A DNA stretch of 64,000 nucleotides from Scytonema sp045865695. GTDB lineage: Bacteria > Cyanobacteriota > Cyanobacteriia > Cyanobacteriales > Nostocaceae. Where the stretch lies: assembly GCF_045865695.1 (NCBI RefSeq), contig NZ_BAACAP010000199.1:9911-73910 (forward strand), read 5' to 3'. Shown in pieces: positions 1-9,183 of the stretch. The translations under genes and the position numbers were made by a program. Numbering within the stretch: the stretch's first letter is position 1; every line of letters begins with the position of its first letter. The notes beneath the pieces are model-generated. The model was not told the DNA's origin and ran no database searches. It worked only from the letters and a program-made list of their open reading frames with translations.

Positions 1-1961
1 CGCCCTTTTGTCTGTTTGCTGTAAGTAGGCTCTGTGTTTTCTTGGTCGTCTTCTTTCTCGGTTGTTTTTGGTTTAACCGTCTGTATCATTTGCGAGTTAA
101 TCTTCTCCAAAACGCAAGCTTCCCGGACTGCTCCTTTGATGTTTTGTTGAGGGAGATATCCCTTCTTTTTGGTCTGACCAATTTCAATAATGGCAAAGCA
201 ATTGGGAACTGTTTCATGATGACTAAGAGAAGTAATATGTTGCTGTAGAAACTGACGCCATAAATCCCGCTTCGCTTCATGCTGCTTCCGCATTTGCTTC
301 TCAAAATTTTTACCATCTTTGGGAGTAAGCCCCGCATTATCAAGTAGTTCTAGAAGATCTGAATTGTTAATCCAGAGTTGTGAAACTTGGATATGCTGTG
401 GAAAATTCTCCTTTTCATTAAGGAGAAAGGTATCACGTAATTGTCGGTAAATAGTATCATAAGTATCTCGTTCTCTCCATAAAACCCACAAATGCATTGG
501 CTTTCCCTGTAGCGATCGCTTAAGGGCGTCAGCAATAGTTTGTTTCCGGTCTTGGCGATGTTCTTCAACACACCTTTGTATTGCTTCTATGCCTAGCCGT
601 TCGCGTTGTTTAAGTGTGAAATATGGAGATTTAGAAATAAAACTGTAATCCTGCATTGCCAACGGCGCTCCCTTACCAGATGGAGTAGGAATATCGCATT
701 CCATAGGAGCATCTGATATCAAAACATTGTTGAAAAGTTCTAATACCCTTGCAATGATATCACCACGTTCCATAAAACAGAATCCAACTTTAATACTATG
801 CCCTCTTGAGTGTTTCTCATGCTTGTATTTATAGCCCTCAGTATGAATTACATAGTATTCATCTTGCTCACCCCAAGTGTTTACGTTATTTAAGTTACCG
901 AATGCTGTGGGGTTCTGGAGAATATTTTCTGACTTTTCTAATGGACGTGCTTTGAATGCTGCTAACAGATCGGGCAATAGAAACTTCCAAGAAAAGTCTT
1001 GTTCTCTACTATTATTCTCAACTACCAGACGCACCAGCGTTGAATCAACCTCATATCCAGACAGACGTTCCTTGTTCATGCCCATAAGAACAGAAATATC
1101 GCGATTGTAGTTAGCTTTGCTTAAGGGTTCATGAGCGTATCGCTGGCAACTTAGATGCAAGAAAATCCACGGTTCTAAATTCCTGTTTTTGTTAAATCGT
1201 CCAGCTTGTGTTTCAACCTTAAAATCTAGTCGGTAGGCAAAATATCCTTCCTTTTCATTGCCATTATCATCAGAATATATTGCCTTAAATGGTTTGCTAA
1301 CTAAAAATAGACCAACTCTACCCGAACCGCTACCTTGTACTTTACGCCATTGGATTTCCTGTTCCCTTCCTCCAGACCGAATGATGCACTTCTGCCCATG
1401 AAGTCGGGTTGCCAGAAGACTCGGAATTGCTTGAAAACCAAGCCCCTTTTCTGCATTGAGATCGCGAACCAGTGTTTCTGGCTTAATGCGTTTCCACTCC
1501 CAGTTTGTCGGCATGACTTCTACTGTTTCTAAAAAGCGATCGCAGACGCTATCTATTTCATCTTTTTTGCCTTTGTTATGATATTGCTGTGTCCACTTCT
1601 GGGCCCAAATTTGTACTAACTGTTGTATCCGATCGGGAGCAGGCGTTAATAGTGGATTTTCTGGCGTTCCCACAGCTAGTGCTTGAAACACAGGAATAGA
1701 GTTTTCTACCTCAAAATACTCAAAGCCGTGTGTTAAGGTAGGCGCACAGGCAAGCAAGGCATTATTCAACTGACGGTACGGTGGCGTGATTGGAGTTTTT
1801 TTGGTATGGGATAGTACTCGCTCCATTTCATAGCGAAATTTTGCTACCTCTTTAGCAAAAGGGAATGGAAGCACGGAAATATCCAAATTCGCAAATTCAT
1901 CTGCTATTAAGCTCATGCGAGCAGGTAGTGTAACCGTTGGTAATGTCGTTTTATTTGTCAT
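1..1961 (-). CDS. pPIWI-RE Argonaute-like protein (3' part outside window)
   Basis: An open frame runs without a stop from the ATG at 1961-1959 to the window edge, giving about 653 N-terminal residues. Its N-terminal half reads like the pPIWI-RE X module, with the typical stretch YRLDFKVETQAGR followed by PWIFLHLSCQRYAHEPL. A MID-like region follows (about residues 470-590, including MHLWVLWRERDTYDTIYRQL), then the start of the RNase H-like PIWI domain (CFAIIEIGQ near residue 610). The family is known to pair with a DinG-type helicase and a nuclease, and is proposed to act in nucleic-acid-guided defence against invaders. The ATG overlaps the helicase stop by 4 bp (ATGA), so translation is coupled. 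The defining Arg and Glu of the PIWI domain lie outside the window, so catalytic status is unknown. Family assignment is by sequence pattern and gene context. Confidence 0.85.
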   Translation of the reverse strand, partial: MTNKTTLPTVTLPARMSLIADEFANLDISVLPFPFAKEVAKFRYEMERVLSHTKKTPITPPYRQLNNALLACAPTLTHGFEYFEVENSIPVFQALAVGTPENPLLTPAPDRIQQLVQIWAQKWTQQYHNKGKKDEIDSVCDRFLETVEVMPTNWEWKRIKPETLVRDLNAEKGLGFQAIPSLLATRLHGQKCIIRSGGREQEIQWRKVQGSGSGRVGLFLVSKPFKAIYSDDNGNEKEGYFAYRLDFKVETQAGRFNKNRNLEPWIFLHLSCQRYAHEPLSKANYNRDISVLMGMNKERLSGYEVDSTLVRLVVENNSREQDFSWKFLLPDLLAAFKARPLEKSENILQNPTAFGNLNNVNTWGEQDEYYVIHTEGYKYKHEKHSRGHSIKVGFCFMERGDIIARVLELFNNVLISDAPMECDIPTPSGKGAPLAMQDYSFISKSPYFTLKQRERLGIEAIQRCVEEHRQDRKQTIADALKRSLQGKPMHLWVLWRERDTYDTIYRQLRDTFLLNEKENFPQHIQVSQLWINNSDLLELLDNAGLTPKDGKNFEKQMRKQHEAKRDLWRQFLQQHITSLSHHETVPNCFAIIEIGQTKKKGYLPQQNIKGAVREACVLEKINSQMIQTVKPKTTEKEDDQENTEPTYSKQTKG

Positions 1962-4900
1962 ATGCTTTCCTTATCTCTTGCGTCTATTTCCCAAGTAAAG
2001 TTGTCAATATCTACTAAAGCATCAACTAAAGGTTGGTATAGGGCTTTACAGATTGGATTTTTATCAACGTAATCACAAAGTAAGTCAATGATTGCCGCCA
2101 ACAAACTTGTACGTGGTGTGTCAGCTTGCTCTTGTTTGGCGTTGTTTGGTGCCCATGCTGCATCAACAAAGTAGGCGTGGAACGGAACACCTCCACGTAA
2201 AAGACGACCCACTGCCTGAATGATTAACCCAGCAGTCGTGGCAGCAAGGTCGTGACGCGGAAAAGCACGTAACTCTTCATTCTTACGCAATGTTTTGTAG
2301 TAGGAACGATGTTCTACCGATCTCCAATAGCGTGCAGCAAGTTGACGTACAGCTTCGGCACGCTGTAAAACTCCGTCTTCTTGCCAAGCAATAAAATTTT
2401 CATCCTCTAACCAATCTAGAGTACGACGATTTATCTCTTGTGCAATTGCTTGCGTATCATGTGGGTGCGGGTATGGACGGGTGAGAAAGTACACCGATCC
2501 GAAAGCTGCTTTGCCATTTTTATTTAGTATGTTGAACCCACGTCCGATAGCATTCATTGGTGCAACAAGGATTTTACCCCCTGTCAAGGCAAAGGTTTCA
2601 ATGTCAGCACGTTTAAGCGCACCAAACTCTCCTACCAGTTGAATGTCAAAGCCGTCCTCCATTTCTGTGGTATCTGGTGTAAGGTAGTATACGTATTCAT
2701 TCATACTCGACCAGCAAGCCTTGATTTCGTTTGCTGTCCAACGTGCTTGAGGGTAGGAATTGACAAGTAACAGTAGGCGTCCTCTATCATCCCAAGAATT
2801 AGGGTCACTCTCGCTTAAGCGTCTTAGTTTGTCTAGTTCTTGTCCTAAGCATCCCGTGCCATTGTTAGCAACTAGTGCTTGCGCCATCTCCTTAATCAAT
2901 CCCATTTTTTGACGCTCTGGTTGCCCAGAAATGCGTATGGCTTTGTCGTTTCGTTTCTGCTGAGGTAGAAATTTGAAGTTGCTAGAGGCAATTGCCTCAC
3001 TTGCTTTTGACTCTGGCATTAAAATACCTTGCGGATTGCCTACATGAAAGCGGGTTGAATGTGGCAAATACGAAGTTCCTGATAATGCTAGTACATTAGG
3101 TCCACGCTGACCATCCAAGTCTGTCAGCAAGCGATGGAAATTCAAAACATAGTAACGACCAATGTTTGTGTAGGCAAACAAAGATAGAGCATTTTCGCTG
3201 CTATTTTCAGATTGGTTGAAACTGTCATCTTTTCGAGAATAATAAGTGCCAAACTGCCGCCCTGTAGGAGGAAGTGGTAATATATTTAACATTGCCGTTG
3301 GCATTCGGCGATGTGGTGGCTCTTCCTCAAGTTTGGATGGTCTGTTATGCCACTCATAAAAAACAATTCGTGTGTGTCGGTCTAACAAAGCAATTGTGAG
3401 AGCGAATTGTAGACGATAAGCTAGAGTTTCGAGAGTGTCAACTGGATCTAATTCGTTTTCTTTTAAAGGATTTCGTCGTTTTTTCTTGGCTGGCTGTTGT
3501 GAATTATTTTGACGTTTCTCTAGTTCTGCTCGCAGTTCGGCTAACTGTCTTTCTGTATCTGGAAAAAAGTCAACTATCCAAGCTTTGCAAGCAAGATGGA
3601 TATTGCGATCGGTTGCGCTTTCGCCAATACTGTTAATTTGTTGAATGAGAAGTGTAAGTCTGTCAACTTTGGGATTAGATCGGGGTTGTCTAATTAAAGG
3701 ATCTTCATCAAGCAATGCATCGAAATACTGCACAATCTGCTGCACTCGTTGAGTGTTTGCCTTCAGTTGTTCCTCTGGAATATCTGGGGGCTCAAACTCT
3801 TCGAGCCCAGTAAGACGGCGAGCAAATTTGAACAAGAGGGAGTTGGGCGTAAAGTAGCCGCGTTCTATCCATTGACGTAGAAACTCATGCCCGGAACGCT
3901 TATCTAATAGTGTCAGGGTAGCAGTAATTGCTTTTTGGGCATCACGTTCCGCACCTGTCCATCGCTGTGTTAGCGGTGGTGGATTCCGATTGAATCGCAT
4001 GTAATCCTCAGTTTTCACACCGATCTCATCAAATACACCACCATTTGTAAGTAAAACTTCCTCAGCGTATACATCGTCAAACCACTTAATAACCGTGTCT
4101 ACTTCATCAAAAATAACGATATCCGACTGCTCGTAAACAAGTTCGCCTATCTTAATTGGTCGTAACTCAAGGTGGCGGGGTAAACCTGCCATTGACATTG
4201 CGCCTGGAGTTGTGACCCAAACACGGGCAAGCGGCATATCGCGGTACACCTGTTGCGATGGGCAGTTAGTAAAGAAAGGACACAGATGTGGACGATTAGT
4301 TTGTTGTTTGCCCCCGACTGTATTGTGTTCGTCATCAGATGCCTTTTTTAAGGAGTGACATGGCTCGGTTCCTGGCTTAAGTGGCTTACCCTCTAAACGG
4401 TCAATGACATCGCTGGAGTGAAGCCGACCTTGCAGAGGGCAAGCAGTTCCCAACCAACGATCGCCCCAGTGTGGCTGTCCGCGTTGCAAGTGTTCTTGAT
4501 AATCCCTTGTGGCATAAAAGCTACGGAGATGTTGACTACGCTTACTGCGACCCAGTAAAGGGACAGCGACTGGTTCTTCGTTTTCTGGATCGTCACGAAA
4601 CCACCAGTTAATTTGGTTCGCCAAACGAATTGCCGATTGCACATCGCTGACAACAATTGTCAGGCGACAATCTGGACGATTTTGCAAAACATTGGTGGTA
4701 AGCAACAAAGACAACGAGGACTTGCCAGAAGCCACCATTCCTGCAATATGTACAAAGCCATCTAGCTCCAACGTCTGCATATTTGGCTGACCCAAAGAGA
4801 TATCTTCCTGAACCTTGTGAAAATTGATTTTGTGAAAGCGGTTTACCCAATTTCCCAAGGCTGTTTGATTCCAGTTATATCGTCTTGCTAAGAGCTGCTC

Positions 4901-5575
4901 GCGCTCATCCAGATATCTTGCATCTGACTCTAAATCCTCAAATTGCAGTGAAAATGAGGCACGAGAGGGGCGTGTGGTAAACCAGGGTAGAGACTGTTGG
5001 CGTGAGGTGTTTAAGTCGAACTGAGTAAACTGTACTTGCATTGTAACGGTATGTTTTTCCGTCCTAGCCTGAAATTGGTAAGCAATTCCTGCTTCTACTC
5101 GCTTGAGCGATCGTTCCCGAAATTCCAACTCGGCACTCAAACATCTCTCGTATAGGTCTTGATGAACTTGATGCCGGAGTTGCTTAGCAGCATGGATAAT
5201 CTGAGAATCAAAGTTTTCAGTCTTTAAGTCGTAGTTGCGCCAATGCTGTGGAATGTAGCGAAAGTAAGAATCTAATGCTCCCACCCAAGAAAAGCGTGCA
5301 GAAAGCGGGATAATCTGACGAGCATTAGCAATTGCCCGACGCTCCATATCATCTAAGTTTTGCAAACGCGGGTATCGCAGGGGCATTCCACTTAGCATTG
5401 CCCAGACTACTGTTATTGGCTCATCATCAAGTCCTAACCGCTCCATTAAAGCAAAGCCAAGCTCCACTTGAAGTAGTAGTTCTGCTTCAGTGCGCCTAAG
5501 ATCTGAGTTTTCTCTCAATTCTTCTAAGCGCTTCTTATAAAGATTAGGTGGCTCAAATAATGTTAATTGGCTCAT
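1958..5575 (-). CDS. DinG/XPD-type superfamily 2 helicase of the pPIWI-RE island
   Basis: A 1205-residue protein. After about 260 residues of island-specific N-terminal region comes a Walker A motif (GMVASGKSS, Lys285) and a DEVD box (Asp490-Asp493). Between them lie four cysteines (379, 406, 432, 438), in the place where XPD/DinG helicases bind a 4Fe-4S cluster. Helicase motif VI (IIQAVGRLLRGG) is near residue 1117. This matches the DinG-like helicase of pPIWI-RE three-gene islands, including the Z-type extra region. Expected role: 5'-3' unwinding of DNA or of RNA-DNA hybrids for the PIWI or nuclease partner (inferred). It starts 4 bp after the nuclease gene stop and overlaps the pPIWI-RE start, so the three genes form one operon. 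Confidence 0.85.
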   Translation of the reverse strand: MSQLTLFEPPNLYKKRLEELRENSDLRRTEAELLLQVELGFALMERLGLDDEPITVVWAMLSGMPLRYPRLQNLDDMERRAIANARQIIPLSARFSWVGALDSYFRYIPQHWRNYDLKTENFDSQIIHAAKQLRHQVHQDLYERCLSAELEFRERSLKRVEAGIAYQFQARTEKHTVTMQVQFTQFDLNTSRQQSLPWFTTRPSRASFSLQFEDLESDARYLDEREQLLARRYNWNQTALGNWVNRFHKINFHKVQEDISLGQPNMQTLELDGFVHIAGMVASGKSSLSLLLTTNVLQNRPDCRLTIVVSDVQSAIRLANQINWWFRDDPENEEPVAVPLLGRSKRSQHLRSFYATRDYQEHLQRGQPHWGDRWLGTACPLQGRLHSSDVIDRLEGKPLKPGTEPCHSLKKASDDEHNTVGGKQQTNRPHLCPFFTNCPSQQVYRDMPLARVWVTTPGAMSMAGLPRHLELRPIKIGELVYEQSDIVIFDEVDTVIKWFDDVYAEEVLLTNGGVFDEIGVKTEDYMRFNRNPPPLTQRWTGAERDAQKAITATLTLLDKRSGHEFLRQWIERGYFTPNSLLFKFARRLTGLEEFEPPDIPEEQLKANTQRVQQIVQYFDALLDEDPLIRQPRSNPKVDRLTLLIQQINSIGESATDRNIHLACKAWIVDFFPDTERQLAELRAELEKRQNNSQQPAKKKRRNPLKENELDPVDTLETLAYRLQFALTIALLDRHTRIVFYEWHNRPSKLEEEPPHRRMPTAMLNILPLPPTGRQFGTYYSRKDDSFNQSENSSENALSLFAYTNIGRYYVLNFHRLLTDLDGQRGPNVLALSGTSYLPHSTRFHVGNPQGILMPESKASEAIASSNFKFLPQQKRNDKAIRISGQPERQKMGLIKEMAQALVANNGTGCLGQELDKLRRLSESDPNSWDDRGRLLLLVNSYPQARWTANEIKACWSSMNEYVYYLTPDTTEMEDGFDIQLVGEFGALKRADIETFALTGGKILVAPMNAIGRGFNILNKNGKAAFGSVYFLTRPYPHPHDTQAIAQEINRRTLDWLEDENFIAWQEDGVLQRAEAVRQLAARYWRSVEHRSYYKTLRKNEELRAFPRHDLAATTAGLIIQAVGRLLRGGVPFHAYFVDAAWAPNNAKQEQADTPRTSLLAAIIDLLCDYVDKNPICKALYQPLVDALVDIDNFTWEIDARDKESI

Positions 5576-5579
5576 AATG

Positions 5580-6713
5580 CTATTTTCCTTGACTAAGTTG
5601 TATTATTTGAGCAACAACTCTCTCCTCAAAAGCAACGTCACTCAGAAGACTAGTACTTTCAGGTAGGTGTAGGGACTCTTCGCGCAGGATTTTTATATAA
5701 TCTTCACGCCGACGTAAATGGTGGTTAGGGATGACATAAAAACTTTTATCATGGCGTAAGTTGCCTTCACTATAGATTTGGGTAAGCTTCGGTGCCAAGT
5801 CGTATGGATTTCGGTAATCCTTAATATCCACACCCCACACAGACTCATCCCCAAAATGTAGTTTTAAGTCATAACGATCGATACCAGGCCATAACTGAAC
5901 ATCACAAAGATATTCTGGGTATTCCTGATGCAACTTCTCCAACTTCTGGAACAAACAGATTTCTGGGATACCGGGTAAGGAAACACGCCAATGAATTCCC
6001 CTCTCGATCTGGCGTAGACCTGGTTGCCAAGAAATGCGATGAACATGAGGTAGCTGTTTGCGATGGTCATTGCAGATACTTGGCTTAATACCGCGTAACT
6101 TTCCGTACTTCTCCACTAAAGCTCCGCAGTAGTCACAACACCAGTAAGGTTCATGAGGCTTACAGTCTTCGTATAGTTCCCCAACTTCTTCAGTAGAGAT
6201 GTAACGTGTCTTAGAAAATACTTTGCTCAGTTGCTCGTGAGTTGTGAACTTATTCTCTATTAGAAATCGACGCAGTAGAACATACTCCTGCTGGGAACGT
6301 TTAGCATCCTCGTCATTAACTTCTTGAAGCCGTTCCAATAGTCTCTGAAACTGGAAGTTTTCCAATGCAATTTGCTTAACTATAGTAGAAGCAAACTCAG
6401 GTAATTGTGCTCGTTCCAACAACTGTTCATAGAGATACTGGCTTGCTTCCTCGCTCAGTGCTCTATCGTATATCAAGCCGAAATCTGGGTCAAATTCCTT
6501 GGGAATTTCCAATGGATACCATGTTAGCAAAGGTTTTCCTAGAAGAGAAAAAAGACCTTCAAGGGTACGAGGGTAAGGCGTAGCTGTCATCTTCAATGCC
6601 AATTTGTTACAGGCGTGCTGTAACAAGTCAGGATAGGGGTAGTTATGGTTTTGACGGAAAAATTCTGCCAAACCCACAACAAGATAGTCAAAATTGTTGC
6701 TGTCTTTTGCCAT
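5580..6713 (-). CDS. PD-(D/E)XK nuclease with zinc ribbon, pPIWI-RE island
   Basis: A 377-residue protein, first gene of the leftward operon. The ATG at 6713 is chosen because GAGGG precedes it; the frame also opens seven codons upstream at a TTG. The N-terminal 180 residues are helical and match the place of the island Y domain. A Cys cluster (CCDYCGALVEKYG, then SICNDH) suggests a zinc ribbon. The C-terminal third has a restriction-endonuclease core: YDLKLHF followed by VDIKDYRNP, giving the D-x-K signature at Asp296 and Lys298. In this family the protein is the associated nuclease of the pPIWI-RE three-gene island. Likely role is cleavage of DNA exposed by the helicase and PIWI partners (inferred). 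The next gene begins 4 bp downstream. Confidence 0.8.
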   Translation of the reverse strand: MAKDSNNFDYLVVGLAEFFRQNHNYPYPDLLQHACNKLALKMTATPYPRTLEGLFSLLGKPLLTWYPLEIPKEFDPDFGLIYDRALSEEASQYLYEQLLERAQLPEFASTIVKQIALENFQFQRLLERLQEVNDEDAKRSQQEYVLLRRFLIENKFTTHEQLSKVFSKTRYISTEEVGELYEDCKPHEPYWCCDYCGALVEKYGKLRGIKPSICNDHRKQLPHVHRISWQPGLRQIERGIHWRVSLPGIPEICLFQKLEKLHQEYPEYLCDVQLWPGIDRYDLKLHFGDESVWGVDIKDYRNPYDLAPKLTQIYSEGNLRHDKSFYVIPNHHLRRREDYIKILREESLHLPESTSLLSDVAFEERVVAQIIQLSQGK

Positions 6714-6734
6714 AATGCCCTCATTGATAAACAA

Positions 6735-6920
6735 AGCGGTGCTGAAGCGAAGCCAACTTTCAGTCGAGCGCTGTTTTATTTGTGATACAATTGTTCAATG
6801 AATTTGACACAACCATACCTTATCTCCAACTACGTGTCAAGAACAACACAATTGTTTCAGAGATGAAACAAGTCTTCTGATTGGAGTAAACGCGCCAGTC
6901 TTGATAAATGAGGAACGATT
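6735..6920. promoter_or_regulatory. divergent control region of pPIWI-RE operon and XRE-ImmA pair
   Basis: The gap between two divergent operons carries nested symmetric motifs. ACAATTGT occurs at 6787-6794 and 6848-6855. Between the two lie TTGACAC (6804-6810) and its inverse GTGTCAA (6834-6840); both pairs share a centre near 6821. A separate perfect dyad, TTGTTTCA-GAGA-TGAAACAA, spans 6852-6871 and looks like an operator for a small HTH repressor. The adjacent XRE protein is the obvious candidate binder (inferred). Promoter -10 and -35 boxes could not be assigned with confidence. Confidence 0.6.
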
Positions 6921-7298
6921 GTGGGAAGCTACTTGGATATGAACCAATTGGCAACGATGGTTCGCACTAAGCGCGGCATCAGAGGATTGCGCGAAACTGC
7001 CAAGGAAATTGGAAATATTAGTCCATCCACACTTTCGCGAGTAGAAAACAGTAAAATGCCGGATATGGAAACCTTTTTATTGCTATGTGACTGGCTAGAA
7101 GTGCCACCAGCCGAACTTATCAAGAGTACAGAAGAAGCTGGGAATCCTTCTGTTTTGAAGACTCCTGACGCTATTGCAATACAACTGAGAGCTGATAAGA
7201 ATCTAGACCCAGCGATCGCCAATGCACTAGCAGCTCTGGTTAAGGCAGCATATCACGACCTTTCCCAAGGTAATACTAACCCAAAGCAGGAGTCGTAG
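6921..7298 (+). CDS. XRE/Cro-CI family transcriptional regulator
   Basis: A 125-residue protein with an N-terminal helix-turn-helix (about residues 7-65) containing LRETAKEIGNISPSTLSRVE and LLLCDWLEVPPAEL, typical of Cro/CI domains. The C-terminal part is a short helical tail. The start is GTG at 6921, preceded by AGGA at 6911; an ATG at 6939 is an alternative that would trim six residues. It is divergent to the pPIWI-RE operon and lies 5 bp upstream of an ImmA/IrrE protease gene. Such pairs control prophages and integrative elements: the protease removes the repressor upon a stress or invasion signal. Repression of the pPIWI-RE operon is inferred from position. Confidence 0.85.
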   Translation: MGSYLDMNQLATMVRTKRGIRGLRETAKEIGNISPSTLSRVENSKMPDMETFLLLCDWLEVPPAELIKSTEEAGNPSVLKTPDAIAIQLRADKNLDPAIANALAALVKAAYHDLSQGNTNPKQES

Positions 7299-7303
7299 AA
7301 ATC

Positions 7304-7852
7304 GTGTCAATAACTCAAAGGTTATCGTCTGCGTTTATGCGAAAGTGTGAGGGAATTGCGACCGAGCGGCGCAGTTTGCTGGGATTGCAGGCATTTGAAT
7401 CACTACCCGCAGACGTTCTGGCAAAAGAATTAAGAGCAACAGTTTTTACACCTGAGAAGATTCCCAAAGCAGACCAAGAGCAAGTAGCGGTACTACTGGA
7501 TAGTGACGCATGGTCAGCAGCAGTGATTTGCCAAGACCCCCTTTGGATTATACACAACCCGCGCCATGCACTTACAAGGCGTGAGTCAAACCTGATGCAC
7601 GAGTTTGCACACGTGCTGTTAAAACATCAAATTGTCCGTTTCGATCTGAAGACTGGACTTCCCCAACGGCGTCAAAGTGACGAAGACGAGGCAACTTACT
7701 TGGGTGGATGTCTTCAAATTCCCCGGCGCGGATTACTTTGGGCTGTTCAACGTCAAATGACTCTGGCTGAAATTGCCGTACATTTTGGTGCTAGCACGGA
7801 TATGGTGCGATTCCGTAGTAATGTGACAGGAGTAGAAATTACCAAGCAATAG
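7304..7852 (+). CDS. ImmA/IrrE family metallo-endopeptidase
   Basis: A 182-residue protein with a zinc-protease motif HEFAH (His99, Glu100, His103) and the downstream EDEATYLGGCLQIP segment that carries the third ligand (Glu129), as in ImmA/IrrE proteases. The start is GTG at 7304, with AGGAG upstream at 7289-7293; the gene follows the XRE stop by 5 bp, so both are co-transcribed. Family members cleave a partner XRE-type repressor when activated. Here the natural substrate is the upstream XRE protein, and the downstream effect would be to de-repress the divergent pPIWI-RE operon (inferred). The C-terminal region is short and lacks an obvious separate sensor domain. Confidence 0.85.
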   Translation: MSITQRLSSAFMRKCEGIATERRSLLGLQAFESLPADVLAKELRATVFTPEKIPKADQEQVAVLLDSDAWSAAVICQDPLWIIHNPRHALTRRESNLMHEFAHVLLKHQIVRFDLKTGLPQRRQSDEDEATYLGGCLQIPRRGLLWAVQRQMTLAEIAVHFGASTDMVRFRSNVTGVEITKQ

Positions 7853-7996
7853 TCTACTGTTAAAATGAACTACCAGGTAATTAACACGAAGGTCTGTGGG
7901 GCAAGTCACTCGCAGTACCTCAGCAACATCGACGCACTGTAACCAGATATCTTGACATTTGGACATTGGCTTTCAGTTGACACCAAGGACTAACTA

Positions 7997-8674
7997 CTAA
8001 CTCCTAAACAACCTTGTATACTGAGTTTCATGAGCCATACTTGCTAAAGACAAGCCCCAACTACAACAGCTAAGATTATCATCTTCTAACTCCATAATCT
8101 CCCCTGTGGCAACAACAAGTAATTCTTGTAAGGAGAGCAAGACTTGCTGTCCTGCAGTTTGTCCTAAAGGAATGAGTTTCACCCCAGCAGTTATCAAATT
8201 GCTTGCCCAACTGTGTAAATATGCCAACAGTGCGGCTTGTACTTCAATATTCCAATACGCAGCAGCAATCCCAAAAGCCACAGCGTAATTGCAAGGATTA
8301 CCAACAGCATCTGTAATAGGCACAAGTTGTGGTATCAATTCTATCAGAAGTCGAACGAGCGATCGCCCCATTTGCCAGCTAGAAGCGCGTAACTCCTCAG
8401 TTTCACGAGCAGCAGATAACCAGCTATTCCAGTAGGATAGCTCCTTTAGATCGCCTATTTTCATACATTTGTAAGCTCGCACCATAACAGCACCGTCTAA
8501 CCGAATTGCCCCATAACGCAGTTCTGCCTCCACCCAATGTTGTAAAGTGACGCTATCCTTAATAGTGCTATTTTCTACCAACGTTTCCAATCCTTCAGAA
8601 TAGCTGTAAGCACCAACAGGCAAAGCAGGGCTAGCCAGTTGTAAAAGACACAAAAGATGATTCTCAGTGAACAT
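7997..8674 (-). CDS. ureF: urease accessory protein UreF
   Basis: About 225 residues. The N-terminal stretch LLCLLQLASPALPVGAYSYS with GLETL is diagnostic for UreF. UreF works with UreD and UreG as a GTPase-activating scaffold that loads carbamylated nickel into apo-urease in the cytoplasm. ATG at 8674 is chosen because UreF proteins normally begin just before this motif; the frame also opens at 8692. The gene overlaps the end of ureE by 11 bp, so the two are translationally coupled. No ureG, ureD or urease structural gene is visible here, so these must lie elsewhere in the genome. Confidence 0.93.
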   Translation of the reverse strand: MFTENHLLCLLQLASPALPVGAYSYSEGLETLVENSTIKDSVTLQHWVEAELRYGAIRLDGAVMVRAYKCMKIGDLKELSYWNSWLSAARETEELRASSWQMGRSLVRLLIELIPQLVPITDAVGNPCNYAVAFGIAAAYWNIEVQAALLAYLHSWASNLITAGVKLIPLGQTAGQQVLLSLQELLVVATGEIMELEDDNLSCCSWGLSLASMAHETQYTRLFRS

Positions 8675-9113
8675 GATGGTGTCCATAAGCACCAGATTCA
8701 GGTTGAAATGGTGTGACTTCTTCTTTGACTTCTAGCCCAAGTTGTTCGAGCATTGTGCGTAAAACGGGATCGGGAGACAACCGTAAATAAGTTGTTGCTA
8801 TCTCTACAGGTACATGACGATTTCCCAAATGGTAAGCAGCCTTGAGTAAATCTAACAGTGTTTGGGCAGTAACAGTAAAAACAGGTTCTGGTTTAGCAGC
8901 AATTCTCACCAAATCCCCAGTCGTTTCATCTAACAAAATATCCCCGTCTTGCAACACCATCCCTCTAGGTAAACGAACAAAGATTGTTTGTCCATCTTCC
9001 GTTTCAAAACGATGACGGGTGCGAGTCCGTTCCTCTGCAGTTAAAGCCAGAGTTAGACTCACTACTGTATCTGGATTAGGTTGTTTGCGCTGAGTAAAAG
9101 TACACATGGGCAT
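8664..9113 (-). CDS. ureE: urease accessory protein UreE (nickel chaperone)
   Basis: A 149-residue protein matching UreE: an N-terminal chaperone-type domain (TRTRHRFETEDGQTIFVRLP), a ferredoxin-like metal-binding domain (AAYHLGNRHVPVEI, with the conserved His of GNRH), and a His-bearing tail ending GHHHVH. UreE delivers nickel to UreG for urease activation. The tail is short compared with the His-rich tails of some bacteria, so nickel storage capacity is probably modest. Either of two close ATGs (9113, 9107) may be the start. It is followed by overlapping ureF. Confidence 0.93.
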   Translation of the reverse strand: MPMCTFTQRKQPNPDTVVSLTLALTAEERTRTRHRFETEDGQTIFVRLPRGMVLQDGDILLDETTGDLVRIAAKPEPVFTVTAQTLLDLLKAAYHLGNRHVPVEIATTYLRLSPDPVLRTMLEQLGLEVKEEVTPFQPESGAYGHHHVH

Positions 9114-9183
9114 AATTCTTTCGCTAGATGAAGTTTACGGCAGCACAAGTAAATTAGGTGATTAAACATCTACGAAGATTGCT

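Noticed and set aside
1958..6713. Type I or type III restriction system
   Set aside because: The helicase is of DinG/XPD rather than HsdR/Res type, and no methylase or specificity subunit is present.
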